From Zanthoxylum bungeanum (taxonomy: Eukaryota > Streptophyta > Magnoliopsida > Sapindales > Rutaceae): a DNA stretch of 64,000 nt. Below are positions 30,441-41,642 of this stretch, piece after piece (positions within the stretch are counted from its first letter, which is position 1; each line of letters starts with the position of its first letter). The notes beneath the pieces are model-generated. The model was not told where the DNA came from. It was given only the letters and a program-made list of their open reading frames with translations, and did no database searches. The position numbers were made by a program, and so were the translations under genes. The stretch spans positions 1-64,000 of the forward strand of contig SKCR01049657.1 of NCBI GenBank assembly GCA_019454045.1, written 5' to 3'.

Positions 30441-33400
30441 GACTATTCATGTAAAGTCAAAGTTTGCAATTGGGCATGTTGCACGAGGTGCACATTCCTT
30501 TCAATATTCTAAAAAAACCCAAGGCTTGGCCTAAGGTTCCTAAAATATTGAAAAGGATAATTGACATATCCCAAAGTGACTACCATTTGGATATGGAAGA
30601 CACGAAGGAATTAAAGAAAGGGCGAGGCTCTAACTTTAAAAATGTTTGTCTTAGTTATGTTCACAGCTAGTATTGAAATTAGATTTTAAATACTTAGTGT
30701 GGTACATAAAATATATGTATTGATGTTCAGAATCTGCTTTAAGCAGGATACTGACTTCAAGCCGAGATTCCTCTGCGAATCGGAAACGGGACGAAAGTCG
30801 CTGTTTCGACCGTAGATACCTAAGTTTAGGAACTACCCTTCGGGTATGTACTTGAATTAGGAACTGTTATAATGTAACTAGTTTGACTAGAGACATTATC
30901 TCTTTATCAGTGTTTAATCCGTTGCGGATAAAACCTTTATATTCTAGAACACTAAAGTGTTTTATTATATAAAGATGATACTGAGATAAACACATTAGAT
31001 GTGAATAACAGAATTTATATTTTGAATATAATTAAATCTCAAACATATAAATTGACATAAATAGCTCAAATTGATTTGATCAATAGAGACTTATTTGTGG
31101 CATTGTTGTCTAGGACACAATTTAATTAGACTCGTATATCCACACTTTTGAAGAGTGGGTACTAGGACTGATTTGACTATTCAAATAAGGTCTGCGAATC
31201 TAGTTTATTAGGTAAAGTACCTAAAATACTATTTGCTTGGTAATAGTGTAAGTGCCACCGATCTGTTAGCCCTATTCATGGTGAAGTTAGTGGGCCCATA
31301 TCTAGCTAGGCTAGATGTGAACATGAATATTTCGTGACCTTAACGGATGTGGCATCACGTTACGGTTATGTGTATCTTTTGAAGAACACAAATCAGAAAC
31401 TTTAAGTTTCGACACGAAGTAAATAAACAGATCGGCTATAGTATTATTCCGCCACGGTAAGACTGTAATGGAAAATACTTAAGCAGTAAGTTTCGTACAT
31501 ACATGAAAGAGTACGGTATTCTTTCATATGAGGACTCCTCCCGAGACACGTCAGTTAGACAGTGTGTCCGAATGGATTAACCGAATCATGTTAGACATGA
31601 TAAGGCTAATCACGAGTCACTCTGAGCTACTGCTTCCTTCAATAGGATATGTACTAACAGTGCAAAACTTATTTAGAATAAGGTTCCATATAAATCTGTT
31701 TGACAGATATCATATAGGATATGAACAGGGAAGAAACAAGGTTTCTCATTCCTGATAATTTGGGTATGCCAGGCATAACGTATGGATGATACCAAACTAA
31801 GGACCCAAACAGGATAAGTGCCAATATAGGTTATCCTAAGGGAAACCATAAGTATAGTACTTATAAATCTCACATGAGAACAATGTGATTGTTGTTCACC
31901 ATGCGGTTTTCCTGAGAGGAATACCGATATGCAGTGGTCAGTGGGAGGATAGTGATACTCGATGAAAATCGGAGTAATACTGTTCAAGGCACGAAGTCCT
32001 TAATGGAACACAAATAGTTCATCAATGATGAATCTATACCATTAATCTTCAAATACACAAGAAACCGCGTAGATCAGAGAGAGTCAGAAAACAACCTGGG
32101 GTATGGGTTTCTGATCTCACCTCATAAAGATGTTAATCTTTTAAGGTACACCAACTGATTACGTATGAGGTAGTGATACAAGGTATCGACTCCCTATTAT
32201 GGCAAAGTGCCATGAGTCCAAAATGGATTCCATGTTTAACAACTATTTTGGATACTAGTTGTTGTACCACGAGGCATTGTGCCTATGGTACATTAAATGT
32301 CTTCAAGAAGACATACATGGAAGGCAACATACCAACGTACAAAGCTGGCTTTTGACGGAAAGGTATCGTTATCAACATTGTGTTAATAACGGTTCAACCT
32401 TTTACCTGTTGCCATGGTAAATCCATTTTGAAGATGCTTGTTGATAACTGCATATTTCATTTATGAAATGTGTCAGTTGCAGATCAAAATCGCTTTCCTG
32501 AAAAGGAAACCTTTTGGAGGATGCTTTCAACATCCTGACGATTTTGTATAACCAACAAACAAGGTTTGCGGGTTATTCGATCCATGTTTGGATTGAAGCA
32601 AACATAAGGTTCTTGGAACTGACGTTTTGAAATAATCATAATAGTTTATGATTTGACTCAAAACGAAATAAATCTTGTGTATATAAGGAGGTTAGTGGGA
32701 GAGGGCACTGACAATGAAATTCCCATAAAACAATCGGTGAAAGCTTGGCTTTCATAAGAAATTCTCCGTAGAATTCTGGGGAGTAACAACCTTTATTCAA
32801 GGAATAAAGATCTACTGGGCTAGATTTGGAGTTGGTAACACTCTCTGAGAAATTGTACATTTAAAATGTACTTATATTGGTGTCTCATACGCTTTGAGCA
32901 TATGGAGTCACAATCGGGTCAATCCAAGTGATAGTCACTGGATTGAAGATTAAGAACATCTGTTAGTATCTGAGAGAACTAAAGATGTTGTCTTAAACTA
33001 TGGAGATGGAGAACTTGAAGTGACTGGGATCACTGCTGCAAGTTTCCAAACCGGTAAATACTGCGGTACTATAAAGTTTGAACACTGGGACAGTGAGCTG
33101 GAAATCTTCCGAGCAAGATAACTGTTGCCGAATTAACAACAAATGCGGATTATTGCTGCAGCTGAGGCAGCAATAGAAGCCATTTGGATCGATAATAAAT
33201 CTAATTAGATTAGATATAGTTCTGTTAGCAGCTGAGCTAGGCGTCAGCACAGGCTAAAGAATTAAAGGTCTCATCGACGATCCAGATATATACTTCTATA
33301 TCATCTGATTCGTTCGGATCATACATCGTGGCGATGTGATGATCGTGTAAATCGCGTCAGACGATAATTAAGCAAATCCGCTGACGAAAACCTTTCCTCA

Positions 33401-33460
33401 GTAATTTGAGCGAATTGTACATAGTTCGGGTGTTAGACACTCGAGTGACTGGCTATGTGC
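30441..33460 (+). pseudogene. E1 copia gag-pol remnants
   Basis: Decayed coding DNA in copia order. Gag C-terminal traces lie at about 30540-30660. Integrase is at 31220-31760: GPI-like words, then VSE-W-NR with LDMIRLITSHSELL. RT traces follow at 32180-32720 (MDSM-like and EGNIPTYKA words), and RNase H at 33110-33460 (GCAGCTGAGGCAGCAA encodes AAEAA). Stops and frame changes occur every few dozen codons. An in-frame TAG (31307-31309) after the first integrase motif is shared with E2 and E5. The first catalytic Asp is lost here and one base is missing just upstream, as in E5. The stop frequency is far higher than expected from the near-identity of its LTRs. Confidence 0.85.
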
Positions 33461-33472
33461 CAAGTGGGAGAT
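33461..33472 (+). other. E1 polypurine tract
   Basis: CAAGTGGGAGAT directly before TGTTGGAT at 33473. The same tract precedes the E2 LTR (46682-46693) and the E3 LTR (49031-49042, minus strand). Confidence 0.9.
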
Positions 33473-35607
33473 TGTTGGATAATATGACCCATAGCGTCAC
33501 TATTTGTACAGATCACGGTGTTGTTGCAAATTAACTATGTGACAAGGAAATTGCACTCTCATCATTTGTGATTAAATCACTATAAATGTATAAATGAAGA
33601 GAGGTCCATATGATTAGTTCCTGGATTGAGATGATATGAGACAGTATCAGTCCACGAAGGATTAATCATTAAATATCCCTAGCCGGAGTATTATCGAGAC
33701 TGGACATCAATAATGCGGAATAGGCTAGTATTGCACTTGTGCGTGTTGTGAGGGCACAACGGCATAGTTCTCATATATATAAGTATTGGATACTTATGCA
33801 AGTGCGATAGGAGGTCGTGTTTCACCGATGGTACGGGAAACAGCTTCGCTCTGGATAGACCCCGCGGAATCCCATTGGTAGTATGTCTGCGTGTCTATGG
33901 GAGGCCGCATCAGGGTAGGTGTAGGTATATGATCTGAACTAGACTTGCATCGCTAGTACTTGCGACAATCGGTAAACTTTGGTTTTGGTGGTTGGGGGAC
34001 CTAAACTGGTGACCTCTTCTGGGTTTATCAGGAATCGTAGTGTACTGGGTGTGATGTCAAGATGGAAGTGTCACTTCAGACATATGGAGTTGATGATCCC
34101 GCAGGATACAAAACTAGTACTCTATAAATAGGTTGCAACCGTCGGGACAATATGACTAGGTCAGGATTGCCCGATTCAAAGAGACTAGTTGCTTGATGTC
34201 CGATATATGTTTCGTACGGGGCAGACACATTTCCAGCCCCAGGCCTAACATGTGATCGTCCGATACTGGATCGATATACGCAATACTACGGTATACTACG
34301 CTTGATACAGATCTATATATTCCTGTAAGAATATTTCTGGAGAATTGGGTAGGCATGGCGCTTTGCTAGAAGCCAACCTTGTCTTGTAAATCGGTATAAA
34401 CGTAGTACGAGGTACTTACGTGTTCGGACAGTCCGACGATCGTATTTACTGCCAACATATCCGGAGATCTCATGGGTCGGTTCCTGAAGATTCACCGATG
34501 ACGTATGACTCTCACTTTGATTAATCTGGGATTAATTAGAAAAGAGAGATAGAATTAATCTGGGATTAATTCGATGAGAGAGAAAATTAATCTGGGATTA
34601 ATTACGGAGATATTTTTCTCGGATAAAATATCATTAAAGAGAGAGAACGATTAATTTGGAATTAATCGGTAAAATTAATATATTCGATATATTAATCGAA
34701 ATTGGATTTTGACGCGGAATTAAAATTAGATTTTAATTCGGGCGAACGAATTAATTTAGAATTAATTCGTTAGCGACGTGAATAGTGAATTCGCTAGGCG
34801 TAATCATTTAATTACGACGCGACGGAAAATTCGTTAATTTGGAATTAGCGAACCCGAGCCCGAGAGTGATTGCGAGCGCATTCGCATTTCGAATTCGAGC
34901 GCGGCACGCGAGTCGCATCAAGCGTCAAATCGTTTGTCACATCATGCGTCAATCAATTGTCACTTTGAGTGATGTGACTTGACAACATGTCACTTTATTG
35001 AAGTGATGTGATGTGACTTAAAGTAAAAAGTTGAAATGATGAAAGCTTTTTGCTTTTTTGACTTTTGTACTTGGTAAATGAAAAGGCTTTTGGTATTTGA
35101 TTTTATTTGGAAATAAAATAAAAATATAAGAAAAACATTTACCTTTCCTCTCTCTCAATTCACCGGGTTTCACGTGAAAATAATCTCCCTCCTTTGCTTC
35201 TTCTCTCCTTCACGGTTTGGAAACCGTTTTCTTCTTCTTCTTGTTCTGTTTCTGCCGAGCAAATGGAGAAGCAAGATAACGATTTTGTGGCAAAAATCAA
35301 GTGCTAGCACACCTTGAGTGATACATAGGTGATAAGGAAGCGATTCTTTGAGCATGGAAGCTTGAAGCTTGGAGCTTCAATGGAGTCCATGCATGGCCGA
35401 AAATGGAGGAGACCACCACCACCAACGCCGAGCAGTCCACCTGTGCGCAGCTCACTGCCGAGCAGTAACATGCAGTGCGTTTTTGGTCTTGTTCTTCCTA
35501 GCATCAAACCCATCAATGTGAGTATGAATTCCGCCTACTCCTTTGTGTATCAACTCGTTTTTATGCATGGTTGTTGTGATCCTTGGGACTTTGATTGAAC
35601 TCTTACA
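33473..35607 (+). mobile_element. E1 3' LTR (2135 bp)
   Basis: Intact partner of the split 5' LTR, with the TATA box at 34123-34130 and the CCACCACCACCAACG site where T1 entered the other copy. It differs from the 5' copy mostly by single bases and short indels. It ends CTTACA, followed by the TAATC duplication. Confidence 0.95.
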
Positions 35608-35612
35608 TAATC
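35608..35612 (+). repeat. E1 target site duplication TAATC (right copy)
   Basis: Same five bases as 9796-9800. The flanking DNA on both sides is continuous family A sequence of E2. Confidence 0.92.
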
Positions 35613-36275
35613 TTGGGTGAAAATTTCTTTAAATGGCTTTAATTTTCTGATTGGAAATAAAACCTCAGGATAGTCCGGGGAACTGAGAAGTTACTCTATT
35701 TGATAGAGCAACCTCTCAGGCCTAAGCTCGGAGTTGAGCAAATAGTGGAGCATGAGTTTTGGAAGACTCATGGTGATGATAACTTTAGTGCTCAATCATT
35801 ATGCTTACCGCAATGACTCTTTAATTTCGTCATCAGAATTAAGGATTAGATCCTTATACCATGATGTTGAAATTAAAGGATCTTCATAGATCTATTCTTA
35901 GATCTTAGAAGTACAAATTGCAAAAGAAGCTCTTTCGCTCGTGTATGTCAGAGGGTACATCTATCGAGCAATAGGTGTCGCAGATGATTGCTGACATCAG
36001 TCAGCTAGGTTAGCTGGGCATTACCTATGTGGCCGAGACTACCAAAGATTTGATCTTATAGTCTCTACCCGAAAGTTGGGGCAGGTTCATTATGAACCAA
36101 GAGTAAACTCTTGGAGAGTTGATGGCTATGCTCTAGGGGCAAATGCAAAATCATCACAGTCTTCTAGGAAGACAAATGACATATCCCAATATGTCTGCCT
36201 AAACTGTGGCAAACAGGGTCACTGGAAGCGTGACTTCCGTATGGACAAGGCAGACATGAAGGAAATGAAGGCGGG
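35613..36275 (+). pseudogene. E2 gag remnant with defective zinc knuckle
   Basis: Continues the E2 leader after E1. The last part (36046-36275) reads as gag C-terminus. The zinc knuckle CLNCGKQGHWKRDF (36196-36237) keeps Cys, Cys and His but has Phe in place of the last Cys. The upstream part is broken by stops. L1 interrupts it at 36275 within the Lys-rich tail (KADMKEMKAG). Confidence 0.82.
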
Positions 36276-38430
36276 TGTAGGCACTGTATTTTTGTATATA
36301 AGTACCGATGATGAGCCTTATGCGGAGGCACTACCTTTTAAGTTGCGGAAGTCGCGGGAAACGGATGTCGGAAGGGAAAAGTTTGAAATCAATACCTTGT
36401 TGGATTTAATTCGTTTGCTTAGCTTCGGGTTTGCTCGTTGGACCTCTATTTTGAAATTCATCCTCGGCCCAAAATCCTCGCAACCCACACCGAGCCATGA
36501 CGCCCAAAACCAAAGCCACACGCCCACCTAGCCAAAACCAAGCCACACGCCCACCTAGCAAAAACGCCCACCTAGCCCAAGCCCATTAAATCACATCCAA
36601 TAATAATTAAAACATTTAAAACACATGTTAAAAATTAAATTAAATCAAATCCAATTAAATCAAAACAAATCTCATTCCTAAATTAAATAAATCAAATCAA
36701 ATCTCATAAATCACATTGTTAATTAAATTAAATCACATGCCTAAACTAAATGAAATCAAATCAAATCCCAATAATCATCTTCCTAACTAAAACAAATTAC
36801 CTCCCTAATTAAATATATCATTTCCTTATGATACACAAATTAAAAATCCCCCCCATAATTACAATATTCTTTCCCTACCTATACAAGGATAACCCCAACC
36901 CTCTCCTATAAAAGAAAACACAAGCCAAACCTTTAGGGCCCCCTTAGAGCTCATTCACGACAAAGAAATAAAAAAACACCCAAAGCTCCCCTCTCTCTCC
37001 TCTCTCTTAACGGCCTGATCCTCTCACTGACTCTCTCTCGAAGCCACACCACATATGACAACTCAAAACAAACAACACCAAAAACCCTAATCTCTTGGCT
37101 CCTCACACCTCTCTTTAAAACTCCCCCTCAAACGTTAAAACACCATGCAACCAGACACCAGCCCCATCGCTCACGTCCACGTCCCTCAACCAACCATGCC
37201 ACACACAGTACGGTAATTGACCAAACAACACATGTAGCCTAGCACGTGAAACAAGCCACAAGGACATTCAAAAACCCTAAGCCGAACCGCTCTCCACGCA
37301 CATGAACCATCCAAACAAAACAACACACGCACCTAAGGTTAGACACTTGACACGCAAAACACGTCCCTTAAGCCATCAAAATCAACCCACCGAAGCCCTG
37401 CTCACCACCCATTTGCTGACCGAGCCATAAACAAATTGTAATCAATAACCGACACATACACAGCCCGTAAACTAACCTAGCCTTTGACCACAACAAATAA
37501 GCCCTCTCAATTCACTCCCACATCGAACATAAAACACCTCACACAAAAAGCCGAATCAAACCTTAAATCAGTCCCAAAACAGCCCCCATGATCGAATAAC
37601 CAGCCCTGAAAACAGTCCCAAAAATAACCCAAAATAGTCCCTAAATCACACCAAAAACCGTGAGCTAATAACCCTAAAATAGACTAGAGAAAACAGCAGC
37701 AAAGTCGTTCTAAAATAGTGAAGAAATCGAGACAAAACAGCGGAACAGCGAGGGAAAATATCGAACCAGTGAACCAGAAAAGTTACGGAGCATTAACCCT
37801 TCAGGCGACGTCCCAACGCACTCCCGAGAAGCGACTTAAAAGGTAAGACCTGAGGGCACCATTTGTCATATTTTATTTTGTCGTCCTGGAAACGGCATGC
37901 TTGGTTGGACGTGGAATACGTCCAACCAGGTATGCGAAGTCCTACATTGAAAACGGCCAAATACTTTGGTCATATATTTATTGTTCCGCATTTATTTCGT
38001 ATTATTAGTCTTTTATTATTTCACATTTAATTTACGTTTATTGTTGCTTTATATTTCCGCATTTATTAATTTAATGAGTTCATGAGATTGAGTGCTTACC
38101 GTTATTTCGATTTACTTTTATGCATGCGAAATTATATATAGGTTGTATGCGAACTTAGACATAGGTTATTCTTGCATGTGCATGTTGCGTAGACTTGGTT
38201 ATATTATCGCATAAATCCATTCATTACAAGTGGCATAAGTAAGGGACCGTTCCGAACCCAACGGTTTGAGGTCTTCCCTTGCGAGGGGTGAGTGCGGCCT
38301 TAAATCATTTCCCAGATCACACTGGGTGGTGACTCTATTTTATTTCTCCAGTTTAGTCCCCCGCGGGCTACTCCGTTCTCCCGACCGGGCCGCGAGCCTA
38401 GAACAGCGTCGTCAATTTCTTTATCCTATA
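36276..38430 (+). mobile_element. L1 5' LTR
   Basis: Starts TGTAGGCACTG and ends before the PBS. From about 36480 to 37800 the plus strand is very poor in G and rich in A and C. At 36509-36583 a unit ending CACGCCCACCTAGC is repeated three times; the 3' LTR has a different arrangement of three (41872-41960). GGTTTGAGGTCTTCCC with GCGAGGGGTGAGTGCGGC (38260-38300) is the conserved Tat LTR block shared with T1 and T2. Confidence 0.92.
36907..36914 (+). promoter_or_regulatory. Likely TATA box of L1
   Basis: TATAAAAG after CCCTCTCC, about 630 bases from the LTR start, matching the relative place of the T1 box. In the 3' LTR it reads TACAAAAG (about 42268), so only the 5' copy keeps it. Confidence 0.6.
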
Positions 38431-38433
38431 GTC

Positions 38434-38450
38434 TGGCGACTCCACTGGGA
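38434..38450 (+). other. L1 primer binding site
   Basis: TGGCGACTCCACTGGGA, identical to the first 16 bases of the T1 site with one G fewer in the final run. Confidence 0.85.
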
Positions 38451-39625
38451 TAGAGAATCGGCCCCGAAATAATGCCCTGTAATGTTTGTGATTTTTGTTT
38501 TAGTTAACTGTGTCTACAGTGGGTTTAAGAGGTTTAATCAAAGGCACAATTAGAGCTAGGTAATGGTTTGGTGTCTTCCTTCATTCACTACCTTTCTATA
38601 AGGAAAAGCTGTGAAGGCACCTGGATAATCATTTACCTGAAGCTTACTGTGATGGACTAATTTGGAGGACTTATTGTCTATTCCTGTCACCAAGGCGATA
38701 AGAGCCTAAGAGGCTTGGGTATTTAAGAGAGTCCGCTCCACCCTCCCTCTGGGGAATCTTCAATAAGAAATCCATTTGACAGTCAGTCATGTATCATCAT
38801 TCGTTGGCACGTACCTTAGCGTATAAAAAATGTGCACTCACTTGGTCGCTCGAACCCTTGAGTGGGGAGTCCTAGTTCTGGGCAATCCTTCACCGACGGG
38901 AGTCTTTGTCTACACTCCTATAAACCCGCATGTGAACCATTGTCATATATCCTATAGAAGTTGCCCCTTTATGCTTTTGACAACCACTTGCATCTCATGC
39001 ATACACGCATCATGTTAACCCCGTGTCTTAAAAGCCATCATAGATATTTGTTGGGTTAGGAAAAAGAAGACTTGTCAAGAAGAGTTTAGCAAACATGGAT
39101 ATCGAAAAAAATGAAACTGAGAAACAGAAAACCTTATGGCAATGATAGAAAGACAATTGTGGGGCATTCAGCAAAAAAAAAAAAAGAGAAAAGAAAAAAA
39201 TTGTTTGTTTTTAGTTCTTAATAGTTAGACATAAGTCCGATGATGAAATTGATTGCTTCGGGGTGAAACCTTAGAAATGATAAACTATTGATGTGCTTTT
39301 ATCTGATACTTTGAGTAATTGATCTATGTTAGACTCGTAAGCACTTCACTATAGGTTCTTAGCGGTGAAAACATGAGTAGTTGGCAAGGTGACTAGTTTA
39401 AGAAATTGTAGGTCGGTGAATGACCGCTTGCTTAGATGTCTATCCTGATTTGCTTGTGTTATGATGTGTGGTATGGTTGAAAATGAAAGAAAAGTCTCTA
39501 AAGAAAAGAATTGAACCACCTATAACCGATAAGCGTGAAGCTACCCATGGGCGAGTATTAGGACCACCATGAAGAGAAATGCTACCTTAAAGGGTAGGTG
39601 TGTTGAAAAAAAAAGAGAAAGAAAG

Positions 39626-39661
<36 letters not shown>

Positions 39662-40378
39662 AAAAGACGTTCAAAATGAAAAGAAAAAAGAGAGAGACAA
39701 AAGAGAAGGAAAATCATACCACATTGAGCACAGAAAAGCAACTGCAGACATAATTGAGACATATAAGTTGGTTTGACCCATCGATCCCAATTTTTGACGA
39801 AATCATTAAGTTGGCTTACCTGGGGATGAATCTGCAAAGGAACCTTTGCACACACACACTTTGAGTCTGACTTAGATCATTTATTCAAAGACTTGGATTT
39901 GAGTTACGTTGAAAGTTTTGAAGGTTCTTCGGTTTCGACACTGGGCATCCTTTGAAGACGATAATATGTATAACTATTGAGACTATTTCGTAAGAGGCAA
40001 TATAGTATGATGATATGGAACGTCACATCACATGATCTACTTTGGCCGAGTGCAAGAAAAGAAGAGTAGAAAGCTAAACCGAGTCTGGGGGCGACCAGTC
40101 CACCACATCGCGAATAAGGGACATAATGGAATCTTGAGTCATAAGACCAAAGAAAACTGAACAATCACCAGAGTAGAACCGACAGAAGGAAATTATAAGC
40201 AGACCTAGGGGACGACCAGAGACATTTGTAGGCAAATGGCACTGGGGAGCACACGGAAGGCCTAACCCATTGGAATAGGAATACATCCATGCATACAAGC
40301 ATACACGTCACATGCACGTATTTTTTTGTTTTGTTTTTTCGCAGGTTTTGAAGAAAAAGAAAAGCGGCAAAGACAAAC
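38451..40378 (+). other. L1 internal non-coding region
   Basis: The first 450 bases resemble the T1 5' UTR. From 38900 I see no relation to gag or pol and no frame with a recognisable protein. An A-rich run lies at 39170-39210 and a purine tract at 39605-39716. Confidence 0.7.
39605..39716 (+). repeat. Purine tract (A with scattered G)
   Basis: Runs of A with AAAAG and GAGAAAG units over about 110 bases, almost without pyrimidines apart from ACGTTC near 39667. The matching minus-strand frame of poly-Phe is a by-product. Confidence 0.9.
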
Positions 40379-41480
40379 AATTCGGGAACAAAGCCCATGG
40401 AATAAAGCCCACAACCAATTCAGTTCGGGAATAAAGCCCACAATCAACAAAAGTTCGGGAACCAAGCCCAAAATTAATTCAGTTCGGGAATAAAGCCCAC
40501 AGTCAACATAAGTTTGGGAACAAAGCCCAGGGAATAAAGCCCACATTCAGTACAGCTCGGGAACAAAGCCCACAGTCAGCATAGTTCAGGAACAAAGCCC
40601 AGGGAATAAAGCCCACAATTAATTCAGTTCGGGAATAAAGCCCACAGTCAACATAGGTTTGGGAACAAAGCCCATGGAATAAAGCCCACATTCAGTACAG
40701 CTCAGGAACAAAACCCACAATCAACAGTTCGGGAACAAGACCCATAATTCAGGGAACAAGACCCTCAACTCAATTTGGGAACAAGACCCATAATCGGGAA
40801 CAAGACCCGCAGTTCAATTTGGGAACAAGACCCACAATCGGGAACAAGACCTGCAGCTCAATTTGGGAACAAGAACCACAATCGGGAACAATACCCGCAA
40901 CACAATTTGGGAACAAGACCCACAATCAGGAACAAGAACCGCAACATAATTTGGGAACAAGACCCACAATCGGGAACAAGACCCACAACACAAATCGGGA
41001 ACAAGACCCACGGGAAAAAGACCCACAATTCAGGGAACAAGACCCTCAACTCAAATCGGGAACAAAACCCACAACACAAATCGGGAACAAGACCCACGGG
41101 AACAAGACCCACAATTCAGGGAACAAGACCGTCAAACTCAAATCGGGAATAAGACCCATGGGAACAAGACCCACAACTCAGGGAATAAGACCCACAACAC
41201 AAATCGGGAACAAGACCCACGGGAACAAGACCCACAATTCAGGGAACAAGACCCTCAAACTCAAATCGGGAATAAGACCCACAATTCAGGGAACAAGACC
41301 CTCAACTCAAATCGGGAACAAGACCCACAATTCAGGGAACAAGACCCTCAAACTCAAATCAGGAATAAGACCCACGGGAATTGACCCTCATCTCAACTCA
41401 GTAACGGTTCAGGAATGACCACCTCTCACAAAAGTAACAGTTCGGGAATGGACCACCTCTCAAAAAGTAACGGTTCAGGA
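40379..41480 (+). repeat. L1 3'-UTR minisatellite (GGGAACAAGACCC type)
   Basis: About 1.1 kb of short units. 40379-40720 is built on TTCGGGAACAAAGCCCACA and GGGAATAAAGCCC. 40720-41400 is built on CGGGAACAAGACCCACAA and CAGGGAACAAGACCCTCAA, with higher-order periods of roughly 45-100 bp. 41400-41480 has a GGTTCAGGAATGACC variant. Nearly every unit has GGG and CCC 7-8 bases apart. The array lies just before the conserved 3' end and PPT, like the T1 array, but with different units. Long frames on both strands (such as 40819-41418) come from the period. Confidence 0.95.
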
Positions 41481-41625
41481 ATGAACCTTGGGGTAATAGC
41501 TCCTCACCACCAGACCAAGTCAGTTCAAAGCAACAGGCAAGTCAAGCGGCTGCTGGCGAGCCAGGTAAGTAAAAATGCATGCATAACTTTGATAGGATTG
41601 TCACTGTCACACACTGCACAAGTCC

Positions 41626-41642
41626 CATCAAAGTGGGGCGAC
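41626..41642 (+). other. L1 polypurine tract
   Basis: AAAGTGGGGCGAC before TGTAGG at 41643. The preceding 100 bases (CTTTGATAGGATTG, CACACTGCACAAGTCCCATC) match T1 as reverse complement. Confidence 0.88.

Larger units (their letters stand above)
9801..35607 (+). mobile_element. E1: full-length copia family A element, split by T1
   Basis: The element starts TGTTGGATAA at 9801 and ends CTTACA at 35607. It is flanked by the perfect 5 bp target duplication TAATC (9796-9800 and 35608-35612). Without T1 and its duplicated target it is about 10.3 kb: two LTRs of about 2.14 kb, a PBS at 27484, a leader of about 3 kb, a decayed gag-pol and a PPT at 33461. The two LTRs look nearly identical by eye, so the insertion is fairly recent, yet no coding domain is intact. 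It sits inside E2. Confidence 0.92.

Noticed and set aside
36076..36531. 151-codon frame as one protein
   Set aside because: Only the part up to 36275 is copia gag; the rest reads into the L1 LTR and is an accidental fusion.
40775..41418. Long overlapping open frames with Gly-Asn-Lys-Thr-rich repeats (up to 199 codons) on plus and minus strands
   Set aside because: They exist in several frames on both strands at once, because the minisatellite lacks stop codons in its period. No start context or conserved protein.
40379..41480. CRISPR-like appearance of regular repeats
   Set aside because: The sequence between repeats is itself repeated, there are no cas genes, and the setting is a plant retrotransposon.
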